NCBI RefSeq assembly: GCF_016008875.1
Contig: NZ_JADTQG010000021.1
Span: 1-64,000 of the forward strand
Reading direction: 5' to 3'
Source: Ectopseudomonas mendocina
GTDB taxonomy: Bacteria; Pseudomonadota; Gammaproteobacteria; Pseudomonadales; Pseudomonadaceae
DNA length: 64,000 bases
In this document: positions 8,328-15,414 of the stretch, piece after piece
Position numbering within the stretch: the stretch's first letter is position 1
Layout of the letters: every line of letters starts with the position of its first letter
Notes under the pieces: generated by a model
What the model was told of the DNA's origin: nothing
Database searches by the model: none
The model's input: the letters and a program-made list of their open reading frames with translations, nothing else
Position numbers and translations under genes: made by a program

Positions 8328-8974
8328 TGCTTCTGAAGGTAATGCTTGAGGGCTATAGTTCACCGGCAAGGGCACAGGGGCGTCGCCCGACTTGTCTGGC
8401 ATTTGCATTATCAGACCTTAATCGACCAGGGGCACCTGCTGACTTAAGTCCTGAATTCCTATATCGGGCCGCCGCAATTTTATCTCCAGACTGGTCGCCT
8501 GGTCGTGGAATTACTTTCGACGCTATGCGCAATGCTTCGCGCGCAGGACAACCTGAAGAGGCCGCTTTCCCCTATTGTTCCGAGGAGCCTACGCTCCCGA
8601 TCCCTGATCTCCCTTCGGGGCTTCAGCACTACGGCCAGCTATTGCAGTATGTATCAGCCGACCCTACCGACATCGATTGTTTCATCACGGCTGGTCGGCC
8701 AATTGGCTTGGGATTGAGAGTAACGCCTGAGTTTTTTAGTCCTGTAGGGGAAGTGGTAGGTTTCGGTGAGCAGGTTCTGCCGGGTCTTTTGCATGCAGTA
8801 GTCGCTATAGGTGTGGGGCATGAAAAAGGCTGCAATGCGCCATGGTTCTACGTGCGCAATAGTTGGGGGCCTCAGTGGGGCGTAAACGGGCATGCCTGGA
8901 TCTCAGGCGCCTACATTAGCGCGCATGCAGAATGTGCTTTTGGAGTCGAGAATGGCCAAGCTGATCGTCTGTGA
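8327..8974 (+). CDS. Papain-like (C1 family) cysteine protease, probable effector
   Basis: 215 residues from ATG 8327, whose A is the last base of the upstream TGA. The catalytic set of a C1 peptidase is present: Gln17 with Cys23 in QGRRPTCLAFA, His156 in LLHAVVAIG, and Asn178 in FYVRNSWGPQWG. There is no signal peptide and no propeptide of normal size, so the enzyme would be active in the cytoplasm unless restrained. Restraint is probably provided by the chagasin-like domain of the upstream gene product. Cytosolic bacterial papain-like proteases are uncommon; the genetic setting suggests a toxic or signalling protease released on a trigger. It overlaps the next gene by 23 bp. Confidence 0.85.
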   Translation: MLLKVMLEGYSSPARAQGRRPTCLAFALSDLNRPGAPADLSPEFLYRAAAILSPDWSPGRGITFDAMRNASRAGQPEEAAFPYCSEEPTLPIPDLPSGLQHYGQLLQYVSADPTDIDCFITAGRPIGLGLRVTPEFFSPVGEVVGFGEQVLPGLLHAVVAIGVGHEKGCNAPWFYVRNSWGPQWGVNGHAWISGAYISAHAECAFGVENGQADRL

Positions 8975-9767
8975 AAGTTTAGGGCAGGCATGGGTGGCAG
9001 CGGCACGCCATTTGGCAGGTTGCCCCGAGAGGAAAGAGCGAAACTTGGTTTTAGAAATCACCGCTCCTCAAAAGCTTTCCAAAGACGACCTGACTGTCAT
9101 TAGAGCGGTTGACAGTGTGCTGCGCAAAAGTCGGACGGATTTGAGTATCGAAACTGTTGCTACCACTATTTTTCCAAATGGTTTGTCTAGGCGATTTGCT
9201 CGCCCTGAGCTTTATAAGAATTACTTGTCTTTGTTGGCCAAAGGCAAGAAGCAGAGTTCATGGGGTACCTATGCCCAGCGTATGATGAGTCGCCCAAGCC
9301 GAAGTGGAACGGGAACTATAAATCCATTAGATGACCTGATTGAGCGTCTACTGAAGACTCATGACGGCACTAAGTATCAATCTGCTTACGAATTGGGGGT
9401 CAGTGACCCTGATATCGATTTGGCTCCTCCTTTGGATGGGCATGGATATGAGCTTCCAGTTTTCGATCCGGCTAGGGATGCCAAACCTCTTAATGTGCCT
9501 TGCTTGAGCCATCTAAGCTTCAAGCTCACGGATGGTAAGCTTGATTTGACCGCTATCTATCGATCCCAGTGGTATTGCCAGCGCGCCTTGGGCAATTTGG
9601 TGGGCTTGAGCCAGCTTCACGCTTTCGTAGGCAAAGAATCCAAGTATGAGTGCGGAACGCTAACCTGCATTGCGACGCATGCATACTTGGATAGGGAAAC
9701 TTTCGGTAAGGTGGGTGTCACAAGAGACCTTCTAGCATCGATGCCTCGCTGGGAGCCATCATCATAA
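8952..9767 (+). CDS. Thymidylate-synthase-like protein
   Basis: 271 residues from ATG 8952, preceded by GGAG; the frame extends upstream to 8892 inside the protease gene but the coupled internal start is better. The C-terminal half has the thymidylate synthase pattern: VPCLSHLSFKLTDGKLDL, in which Cys184 sits where TS has its nucleophile, then IYRSQWY matching the phosphate-binding QRS of TS, then ALGNLVGLSQL matching the PFNIASYALL helix, and a final GTLTCIATHAYLD. The His normally after the Cys is Leu. The N-terminal half does not look like TS. It could act on dUMP or another nucleotide, or sense one. It ends 6 bp inside the convergent UDG-like gene. Confidence 0.7.
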   Translation: MAKLIVCESLGQAWVAAARHLAGCPERKERNLVLEITAPQKLSKDDLTVIRAVDSVLRKSRTDLSIETVATTIFPNGLSRRFARPELYKNYLSLLAKGKKQSSWGTYAQRMMSRPSRSGTGTINPLDDLIERLLKTHDGTKYQSAYELGVSDPDIDLAPPLDGHGYELPVFDPARDAKPLNVPCLSHLSFKLTDGKLDLTAIYRSQWYCQRALGNLVGLSQLHAFVGKESKYECGTLTCIATHAYLDRETFGKVGVTRDLLASMPRWEPSS

Positions 9768-10433
9768 TAGTGAGGGCTGGCGGTTCGCTTGAGACGCTTG
9801 AGCGCGAAGGTTGTAGAGCCTCCCCATACCTGCTCGAAAGTCACGAACCCCTCCGTAGCTAGGATGGCGGATGGTTTCTACTGGTAGGCCGAAGCGTGAA
9901 GCATAGTGAGCAGCATCTTGGCCGATTGCGACGATCTTTGTGATTCTCAGCCATTTGAAAAGCTCATTGTTCAGTTCATCTACCGTGGCAAGTTCCTTCG
10001 CGCTGAATTTTCGGTTGGTGAACGGATTGCCGGGCTCATGGGGGTGGAAGGGAAAGACGTTCCATAGTAGTGGAGGAACATCTACATCCTTCAAAATCGC
10101 CCAAATCTCAGCAGCAGTCCGTTCGGCAACTGCAGGGCCTCGGGTAGCTTGTTGTGATTCGCATCCTGGATACACGCGGGACATCTCTGGCAAATGGTAT
10201 TCGTCAGTCAGAGCAAGACCGGTGCGCCGTCCACCTCGGTAGCCCAGATCCCGGCCCATCCAAATGGTGTCGGCTCCCAGATCGTAAACAGCCTGCAGAT
10301 AGCTTTTTAGGTTTTTGCGACGTGACGCGGACGCTCCAGCGCGATCGTGCACAGGGCAAGTGTCTGCGTATGGGTTGAAAACGTTATCCAGGCTGAATTC
10401 GGCCAAGGATTTTACAAAGGACGTAGGCGTCAT
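9762..10433 (-). CDS. Uracil-DNA-glycosylase superfamily protein
   Basis: 223 residues. Motif A is MGRDLGYRGGRRTGLALTDE (59-78), motif B region LLWNVFPFHPHEPGNPFTNR (122-141), then ITKIVAIGQDAA and the final RHPSYGG (189-195). These correspond to the catalytic water-binding loop, the base-recognition Asn strand and the HPS DNA-intercalation loop of UDG enzymes. In motif A the family's usual E-A-P-G is RDLG here, so the base specificity may differ from uracil. UDG relatives that remove modified bases from phage DNA are known (for example Brig1). It overlaps the MazG-like gene by 4 bp (ATGA), and its 3' end meets the TS-like gene. Confidence 0.8.
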   Translation of the reverse strand: MTPTSFVKSLAEFSLDNVFNPYADTCPVHDRAGASASRRKNLKSYLQAVYDLGADTIWMGRDLGYRGGRRTGLALTDEYHLPEMSRVYPGCESQQATRGPAVAERTAAEIWAILKDVDVPPLLWNVFPFHPHEPGNPFTNRKFSAKELATVDELNNELFKWLRITKIVAIGQDAAHYASRFGLPVETIRHPSYGGVRDFRAGMGRLYNLRAQASQANRQPSLL

Positions 10434-11650
10434 TTCGTTTCGATCTCTTTAGGGGGCTTATGAAAGGTCAGCGTCCCTTCGGTGATGTTGACTACTACGG
10501 AGCCTCCGCGATGTGTCCGTAGCTCGCGGAACACCTTGAAGCCTTCGAGAATGGCTAGCTCCCACTGCCAAAGCTTGCATTGCTCTACTTCATAGCCTCG
10601 AACCATGCCCTGAATCTGCTTGAGGAGGCCGTAATCGAGGCGACCTGGTTGAATCCCTTCGTAGTAATCACGTTTTTTTGCATGGTCGAAAATCCAGGTG
10701 GCAATGCCCTCCTCGATGATTGCAGCTCGTGCACCATCATCGTTCTCATCCTTGGTAGGGCTGGATTTTCGCTTGCGCTTGAGCAGGGCTCTTAACACAG
10801 GTGACCACCCTAGATGAGCCGCGTAAGCCAAGTGGAAGACATCGTGGAAGCGATAGTCGTCAGGCTCGTTGCTGTTGTCTGTGAGTCGGTCACCGATGTA
10901 CACGCCGTTCAGTCGCTGGACCACATGCTTGTTAGATCCTTCGCCACGTTCAATGAATTCGATAGTGAATTCACGCTCAAACCGTTCATGCTCCGGAAAG
11001 CCTTCATCGAATAGCGGAAATTCGCGGCTCTGTGTGCTTGGCCAGCGGCTAGCGGTCTTTTCCAAATTCCCAAGTGCCACGTCTTCAAGGGTCAGATTGA
11101 AGCTGGAGCAGGTTTTGGCAAGTTCCGATAAAAGCTGACCGAAATATTCCTCACGCTTAGGTATTGGCATGGCTTCTAGGCCGGTGTGAGACATCTCGGC
11201 CAATACGCCGGCACTGAGCGCTAGCTTGCCCAGCTGAACTGGGCGGGGGATTGTATCCTCATCCCGCTGCGTTTCGATAAGACCGTCTATCTGGCGGAAT
11301 GTGATCGGTGGAGCGGGCGCCTTTTGGCTTTCACCGAATTCAGCGCGCAAGACGAGAATGCACTGCTCTCCTAGGGCGTCGGGTGTAATGCCAAGAAGGT
11401 GAGCTGCGATAGTTAGATACCACAAGGCGTCACCTAATTCTTCTGCTGCCAGATCGTTTTGTGCGGCTTGCAGTCGATCTCGTCCAGCCTTCTTCACGGA
11501 AGAGAGAAGGCCTCCGATTTCGCCGAAATATCCAAAACGGATGTACTGAAGGCGATCAGGGTCGTCTTCAAACCGCATGCTCTCCCGAGCTTTGAGCATG
11601 TATTTGGCCACGCTGAGCGCAACTGGGCGTGGTTGAGGTGCTGGTGCCAT
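10430..11650 (-). CDS. MazG-like nucleotide pyrophosphohydrolase with large C-terminal domain
   Basis: 406 residues. Residues 37-90 are a MazG-type helical NTP-pyrophosphatase: GEIGGLLSSVKKAGRD followed by EELGDALWYLTIAAHLLG. The second metal motif (Glu71..Asp74) is intact, but the first is E44-x-x-G, lacking the usual second Glu, so activity may be altered. Residues about 240-400 form a separate domain with RFHDVFHLAYAAHLGW and a conserved IIEEGIATW, as in the MazG C-terminal domain of some defence-associated proteins. MazG enzymes hydrolyse (d)NTPs or (p)ppGpp-related nucleotides. AAGGAGG precedes the ATG. It is co-transcribed with the UDG-like gene downstream and the DUF4031 gene upstream. 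Confidence 0.8.
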   Translation of the reverse strand: MAPAPQPRPVALSVAKYMLKARESMRFEDDPDRLQYIRFGYFGEIGGLLSSVKKAGRDRLQAAQNDLAAEELGDALWYLTIAAHLLGITPDALGEQCILVLRAEFGESQKAPAPPITFRQIDGLIETQRDEDTIPRPVQLGKLALSAGVLAEMSHTGLEAMPIPKREEYFGQLLSELAKTCSSFNLTLEDVALGNLEKTASRWPSTQSREFPLFDEGFPEHERFEREFTIEFIERGEGSNKHVVQRLNGVYIGDRLTDNSNEPDDYRFHDVFHLAYAAHLGWSPVLRALLKRKRKSSPTKDENDDGARAAIIEEGIATWIFDHAKKRDYYEGIQPGRLDYGLLKQIQGMVRGYEVEQCKLWQWELAILEGFKVFRELRTHRGGSVVVNITEGTLTFHKPPKEIETK

Positions 11651-11676
11651 AAATCCTCCTTGATCTTTCTGACGGC

Positions 11677-11955
11677 TCAGGCTGTCGCTAGCAGCTGTTG
11701 ACGTAGCTCCACTCTCAGCTGCTTACAGCGATCAACTATGGTTTCGCGGTCGGCGTCGATTGCGCCCATTCTCAAAGCTCGGGCACGTACAGAAACAGTC
11801 ACATCGTAGTGCGGGTAGCCCTTGGATTGGAACCAGCTTCTACGAAGGCCCAGTTTGCTAGCGAATGAGTGAAGCTCATCTAGGGTGTCTGCCGCCAGGT
11901 GGCACCAGAGCTTTCCGCGCCAAAGGATTTCTTCCGCATCGACATACACTGCCAT
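11677..11955 (-). CDS. DUF4031 family protein
   Basis: 92 residues matching DUF4031 over its whole length: MAVYVDAEEILWRGKLW, CHLAADTLDELHSFASKLGL, RRSWFQ, then YPHYDVTVSVRARALRMGA. Function unknown. The family is small, cytosolic and frequently found near nucleotide-processing or phage genes. ATG 11955 has AGGCG at a good distance; an ATG two codons upstream is also possible. It is the first gene of a three-gene operon (DUF4031, MazG-like, UDG-like) and diverges from the XRE gene at 11991, with which it shares a very short promoter region. Confidence 0.85.
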   Translation of the reverse strand: MAVYVDAEEILWRGKLWCHLAADTLDELHSFASKLGLRRSWFQSKGYPHYDVTVSVRARALRMGAIDADRETIVDRCKQLRVELRQQLLATA

Positions 11956-11978
11956 TCGCATCGCCTTTTCTGAAAAAA

Positions 11979-11997
11979 TGTGCGAATATTATGCACA
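11979..11997. promoter_or_regulatory. Inverted repeat TGTGC-N9-GCACA in the divergent promoter region
   Basis: This symmetric element lies between the DUF4031 start and the XRE start and covers the first codons of the latter. Its core TATGCACATT recurs exactly at 12181-12190 inside the XRE gene, itself within a near-palindrome at 12172-12196. Together they look like two binding sites for the regulator, which could repress both directions. Confidence 0.4.
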
Positions 11998-12383
11998 TTA
12001 TGGGAAAGAATATCTACTCAAAAAAAGAAGCTATTGCGCTTGGCGATAAGATTCGCAATGCTCGCATAGAAAAAGATATGACGTTGAAAAGTCTAGGGAA
12101 AATTATAGGTGTAGATCATTCTCAAATCTCTCGTTACGAGCGGGGGCAGGTGGTTCGTATTAGTAAAAATTTGCAAAAAATATGCACATTTTTGCAGATT
12201 GATGATGACCTCGACCGATTCTCTGTGGGCGGCGTAAGCTTAGGAAGGAGAGTGGATGAGCTTCTTCTCCTGGTTCCGGAGGGTGGGCCGGCGGTAGCGA
12301 AGCTTGTCGAGGCTCTGGAGGAGCTTTTAACTGCGGCAAATTTGGCGGGAAGTGATCGCGGCGTAAAACGCCCCGCAAAGTAG
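11991..12383 (+). CDS. XRE-family helix-turn-helix regulator
   Basis: 130 residues from ATG 11991 (a second ATG is at 12000). The HTH spans residues 17-72: LGDKIRNARIEKDMTLKSLG, then IIGVDHSQISRYERGQVV with the recognition helix. The C-terminal tail is Ala/Leu/Glu-rich and could mediate dimerisation. Codon use is AT-rich, unlike the Pseudomonas backbone. It diverges from the DUF4031-MazG-UDG operon and heads a run of four small unknown genes, so it may control either or both. Confidence 0.85.
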   Translation: MHIMGKNIYSKKEAIALGDKIRNARIEKDMTLKSLGKIIGVDHSQISRYERGQVVRISKNLQKICTFLQIDDDLDRFSVGGVSLGRRVDELLLLVPEGGPAVAKLVEALEELLTAANLAGSDRGVKRPAK

Positions 12384-12492
12384 GCGTTCTTTGCGCGGTT
12401 ACCTATGGGTAGGTAAGTGGGACTTTGGCTGGTTGTGAGTTTCGATAGATAATTTAAATATAAATGGGGTTAGAAGTTTAAAGAGGTGATGA

Positions 12493-12720
12493 GTGTTAAG
12501 TGCTCAAGATGCTATTGCAAGTCGCATGAGGCTTATTAGTACTGCCCTTTATGAAGACGATATCGCAGAGGCGGTCTGTGATGTTCAGGGATACATTAGT
12601 GCGTTACGTGACTTTGGTCATATTAGTGAAGCAGAATCTGGTCAATTAGACTGCGCTGCAAAAAATCTTGGCGATGAAGTGAGAAAAAAGCTAAGGCGGA
12701 AGAATCTAGATAGGCGCTGA
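12493..12720 (+). CDS. Small unknown protein (75 aa)
   Basis: GTG start with GAGGTG 5-10 bp upstream. The protein is acidic in the middle and basic at its end (KKLRRKNLDRR), entirely helical, with no membrane segment. No family is recognised. It is followed closely by three further small genes in the same direction, all with AAGGTGG-type or GGAG ribosome-binding sites, which supports translation. Composition is AT-rich compared with the backbone. Confidence 0.6.
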   Translation: MLSAQDAIASRMRLISTALYEDDIAEAVCDVQGYISALRDFGHISEAESGQLDCAAKNLGDEVRKKLRRKNLDRR

Positions 12721-12743
12721 ATATTAACGGGTTAAGGTGGGTT

Positions 12744-12917
12744 ATGGCAGATTTTTTTTTTCCAGGTCGAAAATATAGGTTTTTTCTTTCTGGTGGTGGG
12801 ATTATCGTACTGCGCTTTGACGGCTTTGGAGCGCATATGAGGCCGGTGTGGATTGATCCTGTTTCCGGATCTGAAGTTAGTCTTCCTCCTTATGTTAAGT
12901 ATGAAGCTGTGTGTTGA
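12744..12917 (+). CDS. Small unknown protein (57 aa)
   Basis: ATG 12744 follows AAGGTGG by 4 bp. The product begins MADFFFPGRKYRFFLSGGG and ends PPYVKYEAVC; it is aromatic, beta-strand-like and soluble. No family is recognised. The ribosome-binding site, the spacing to neighbours and the intact frame argue for a real gene. It ends 14 bp before the next start. Confidence 0.55.
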   Translation: MADFFFPGRKYRFFLSGGGIIVLRFDGFGAHMRPVWIDPVSGSEVSLPPYVKYEAVC

Positions 12918-12931
12918 TAAGGTGGGTTTCA

Positions 12932-13204
12932 ATGAGCGTGTCGTTTGATAAAAGCATTGCCAATATTTTCCCCAAAATAGATTTTCCACGAAAAATGTCT
13001 ACTGCTTGGTGCTCTATTGCTTTTGAGGAGTTGGCTAGTGCTATCGACTTCATTGAGCTCGGTGTGGAGCAAATGAACCCAGATCAGAAAATGGTATGGA
13101 GTCGTTACAAGGCTATGACCGCTCAATTTGCCGACGACATGTTACTTGCCGAGGGAGATCGAATGGCCATTCGGCGACGGCTTGGGCTTGGAGTTGATGT
13201 GTAA
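12932..13204 (+). CDS. Small unknown protein (90 aa)
   Basis: ATG 12932 is preceded by AAGGTGGG; the upstream frame to 12911 lacks a site. The product is soluble and helical, with FEELASAIDFIELGVEQMN in the middle and a basic end (MAIRRRLGLG). It resembles small proteins of integrative elements in character only; no family is recognised. It lies 16 bp before the membrane protein gene in the same run. Confidence 0.6.
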   Translation: MSVSFDKSIANIFPKIDFPRKMSTAWCSIAFEELASAIDFIELGVEQMNPDQKMVWSRYKAMTAQFADDMLLAEGDRMAIRRRLGLGVDV

Positions 13205-13220
13205 GGAAGTGGAGAGTTAA

Positions 13221-13754
13221 ATGGACGCCATCACTTCTTACCTGCAGCCAGGCCGATTGGCAGATGTATTGGCGCTCATTCAGGTTCTAGCGTACGACCG
13301 GAACTCATATCGATCTGAGGAAGGGCTCAACGAAGAACTTCAAAGAGGGCCCTCCGTCGACGTTAGTTGGACTCTTCTTGCCAAGCAGCACCCAGAGTTT
13401 TTCCGTGTGCGTGATGATCAAGGCCGAATGCCACGAGTTGCACTCTTGGCGCGCTACGTCCTTGATCAGCAGGAGTTACCCGGCATTGGAGAAAAGCGCC
13501 CTCCACTTGATGTGTCAGTCGTAAACAAACTGATGGAGTTGGCAATCCAGCTGCACGACAAACAGCTTGAGCGAAAGAACCATTGGAAAACGGTGATTTT
13601 ACCGATGGCAGTAGCAGTAATTGCTGCAGGAGCCTCGATTACTGCAGCGATCATCAGTTCATCCACGCCGGCTATGCCTGTTGTACTCCAACAAGTTGCT
13701 CCTGTTGACCACTTAGCAAATATACCTTCTAAATCAAAAGTTGCTGACCAATGA
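13221..13754 (+). CDS. Unknown protein with one C-terminal membrane segment
   Basis: 177 residues, GGAG before the ATG. Residues 1-110 are soluble; the sequence DVSWTLLAKQHPEFFRVRDD and a following RVALLARYVL look like a small winged-helix-like domain. Residues about 124-150 form a membrane helix (VILPMAVAVIAAGASITAAI), followed by a short polar tail. The protein is therefore likely anchored in the inner membrane with the main domain in the cytoplasm. Last gene of the five-gene run that starts with the XRE regulator. Such a membrane anchor at the end of a small cassette is common in defence or toxin modules, but nothing specific is shown. Confidence 0.7.
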   Translation: MDAITSYLQPGRLADVLALIQVLAYDRNSYRSEEGLNEELQRGPSVDVSWTLLAKQHPEFFRVRDDQGRMPRVALLARYVLDQQELPGIGEKRPPLDVSVVNKLMELAIQLHDKQLERKNHWKTVILPMAVAVIAAGASITAAIISSSTPAMPVVLQQVAPVDHLANIPSKSKVADQ

Positions 13755-13828
13755 AGGGTTTTTAGCCACTCCCTTAACCTTAAGGCTATGGTTCCGTCTG
13801 GTGTGTCCCTGAACTGGTGTACTGGCGG

Positions 13829-13906
13829 TTAAGAGCTACTGTTCGCATCTCGCCGCTCAAACTCCATCGGATTGAGATGGCCCACATAGTTCCTATGTAG
13901 GGTGCA
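13829..13906 (-). pseudogene. Remnant of an IS3-family transposase C-terminus
   Basis: On the minus strand the frame reads NYVGHLNPMEFERRDANSSS and then stop, which is the characteristic last segment of IS3-family OrfB transposases (pattern Y/LG.L.P..FE). Just beyond the stop lies CCTGAACTGGTGTACTGGCGG-like sequence, similar to IS3-type ends. No other transposase sequence is visible upstream, so only the tail of an insertion sequence seems to remain. Confidence 0.4.
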
Positions 13907-14003
13907 AGGACATATAATCTAACTGCATCTCGCTCGCCATTTTAGCAGAGTGAGATGTTGCATGGCCCACCCAGCCCGCACACTTCGCGTTGTCATCGAC
14001 TAG

Positions 14004-15371
14004 TCATTTCTGGCTGGCGCGTACCTTAGTTGACCCGGTCCCTTGGCTGTTAATTGCTTTCTCGCTGTCAAGATTGATCTTCCCCTGCGTATCTGTAGAG
14101 ACGACGTACCCCGTGGTAATCACGAAACCATCTGGGCTCTTGACCGTATAAATAAGCTCCCCGGATGAAAGGCCATAGATTCGTTTACCTAAGAAGTAAT
14201 TATCCTTCACTATTTGCGCGTCCTGGGTGGTTAGCGAAATAAGTAGTCGAGGGGAGCTAGCAAGGTCTTCTTGTGAGAAAGCGTACCATGTTACTGCGTC
14301 AAGAAACTCTTGAGGCTTACTGGATATTGCCTGCCCAATAGACTTTATTCTCAATACTAATGGAGACAGCATTGACACCTTTGAAAGAGCTGCTTCTTTT
14401 ATGTAGATTTGCTCTTTGAGGGATTCAATGTCAGCTAGATTTGGTTTTTCAGTGTCCTTCGTGTCCCCCAGTCGCTGTTTGAGTATCGCAATTTCAGAGG
14501 TAAGAGCTGCAGTTAAGGCGTCAACTCTGTCGGAAAACAATATTAGTTCGTTGATCTGCTCTAAGGTATCATCGATTTTCCCAACTCTCACCGATTTTTC
14601 TATCTCAGCTATTGGTAGCTGTTCAGGGCAAATCGCAGATGTAAAATCGATTAGCAACCTCTCTCTATCGGTGCTTGAGAGCCCAGCGGAAATGTCAGTT
14701 CTGAGTAATCTTAGTAACTGTACCGCAGCATCGAGGCCATAGCGTGCTATGGTAAGCCCTGCAACTATCTCCATACCTGTAATTTGTGCAGTAAGTTCGC
14801 CTTCAATAAACTCTCTTTCTGCATCAACCTGTCTGCTCAAAAGTTTTATTTCATTAATATATAGTTGGCTTGCCTGGATCTTTAGTTCTAGTCCGTCAGG
14901 AGCTATGAATGCTTTTACAACTCCTGCCTGCTCTAGTCGCGAGCATAGGTCTCTAGCTAATTTTTCAGTGACTTTAAGGCTGCCGCTTTTAATCTGTAAT
15001 AACTGACCGGTCGTCGTGTCGCTGATCTGTATATCCCCGGTTTTCCCTACATTTGGAGCATCTCCAAATACTTCTTTATAGTTGATGTACTTCTCTGCCT
15101 CTAAACTAGCCTTTGCCTTGGCTAAGGCTAAATCTGATGCTATGTCTTCCGCTTCAATCACTTGGTCCAAGCGTGCGCGTTCGGACTTGGCCTTGGCTAG
15201 CGCACCGGCGGCAGCTATGGCTTCCGCCTCTGCTTTATCACGTGCAGTCTGAGCGTTGAATTTATTAGTTTCGTCTTGTAATGAATTTGTTATGTCTTCA
15301 GCATAAGTAGAGGTTGTGCTGTAGGCACAGGTAAAAGCGATAAGCATCCAAAACTTTTTGCAGCGCTTCAT
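14004..15371 (-). CDS. Exported coiled-coil protein, partner of the subtilisin-like protease
   Basis: 455 residues with a Sec signal peptide (KFWMLIAFTCAYSTTSTYA). Mature residues 25-95 form an Ala/Glu/Lys-rich coiled coil, and further helical segments (SLEAEKY, EREFIEGELTAQI, EQINELILFSDRVDALTAAL) suggest a long rod. The last 70 residues are beta-rich (KRIYGLSSGELIYTV). No known family is recognised. It starts 43 bp after the protease gene with GAGGCAAATATT before ATG, so the two are an operon. It may be a substrate, scaffold or regulator of the protease in the periplasm. Confidence 0.75.
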   Translation of the reverse strand: MKRCKKFWMLIAFTCAYSTTSTYAEDITNSLQDETNKFNAQTARDKAEAEAIAAAGALAKAKSERARLDQVIEAEDIASDLALAKAKASLEAEKYINYKEVFGDAPNVGKTGDIQISDTTTGQLLQIKSGSLKVTEKLARDLCSRLEQAGVVKAFIAPDGLELKIQASQLYINEIKLLSRQVDAEREFIEGELTAQITGMEIVAGLTIARYGLDAAVQLLRLLRTDISAGLSSTDRERLLIDFTSAICPEQLPIAEIEKSVRVGKIDDTLEQINELILFSDRVDALTAALTSEIAILKQRLGDTKDTEKPNLADIESLKEQIYIKEAALSKVSMLSPLVLRIKSIGQAISSKPQEFLDAVTWYAFSQEDLASSPRLLISLTTQDAQIVKDNYFLGKRIYGLSSGELIYTVKSPDGFVITTGYVVSTDTQGKINLDSEKAINSQGTGSTKVRASQK

Positions 15372-15414
15372 AATATTTGCCTCGCCTGTTTATTGTTTTG
15401 CAATGGTTTAACAG

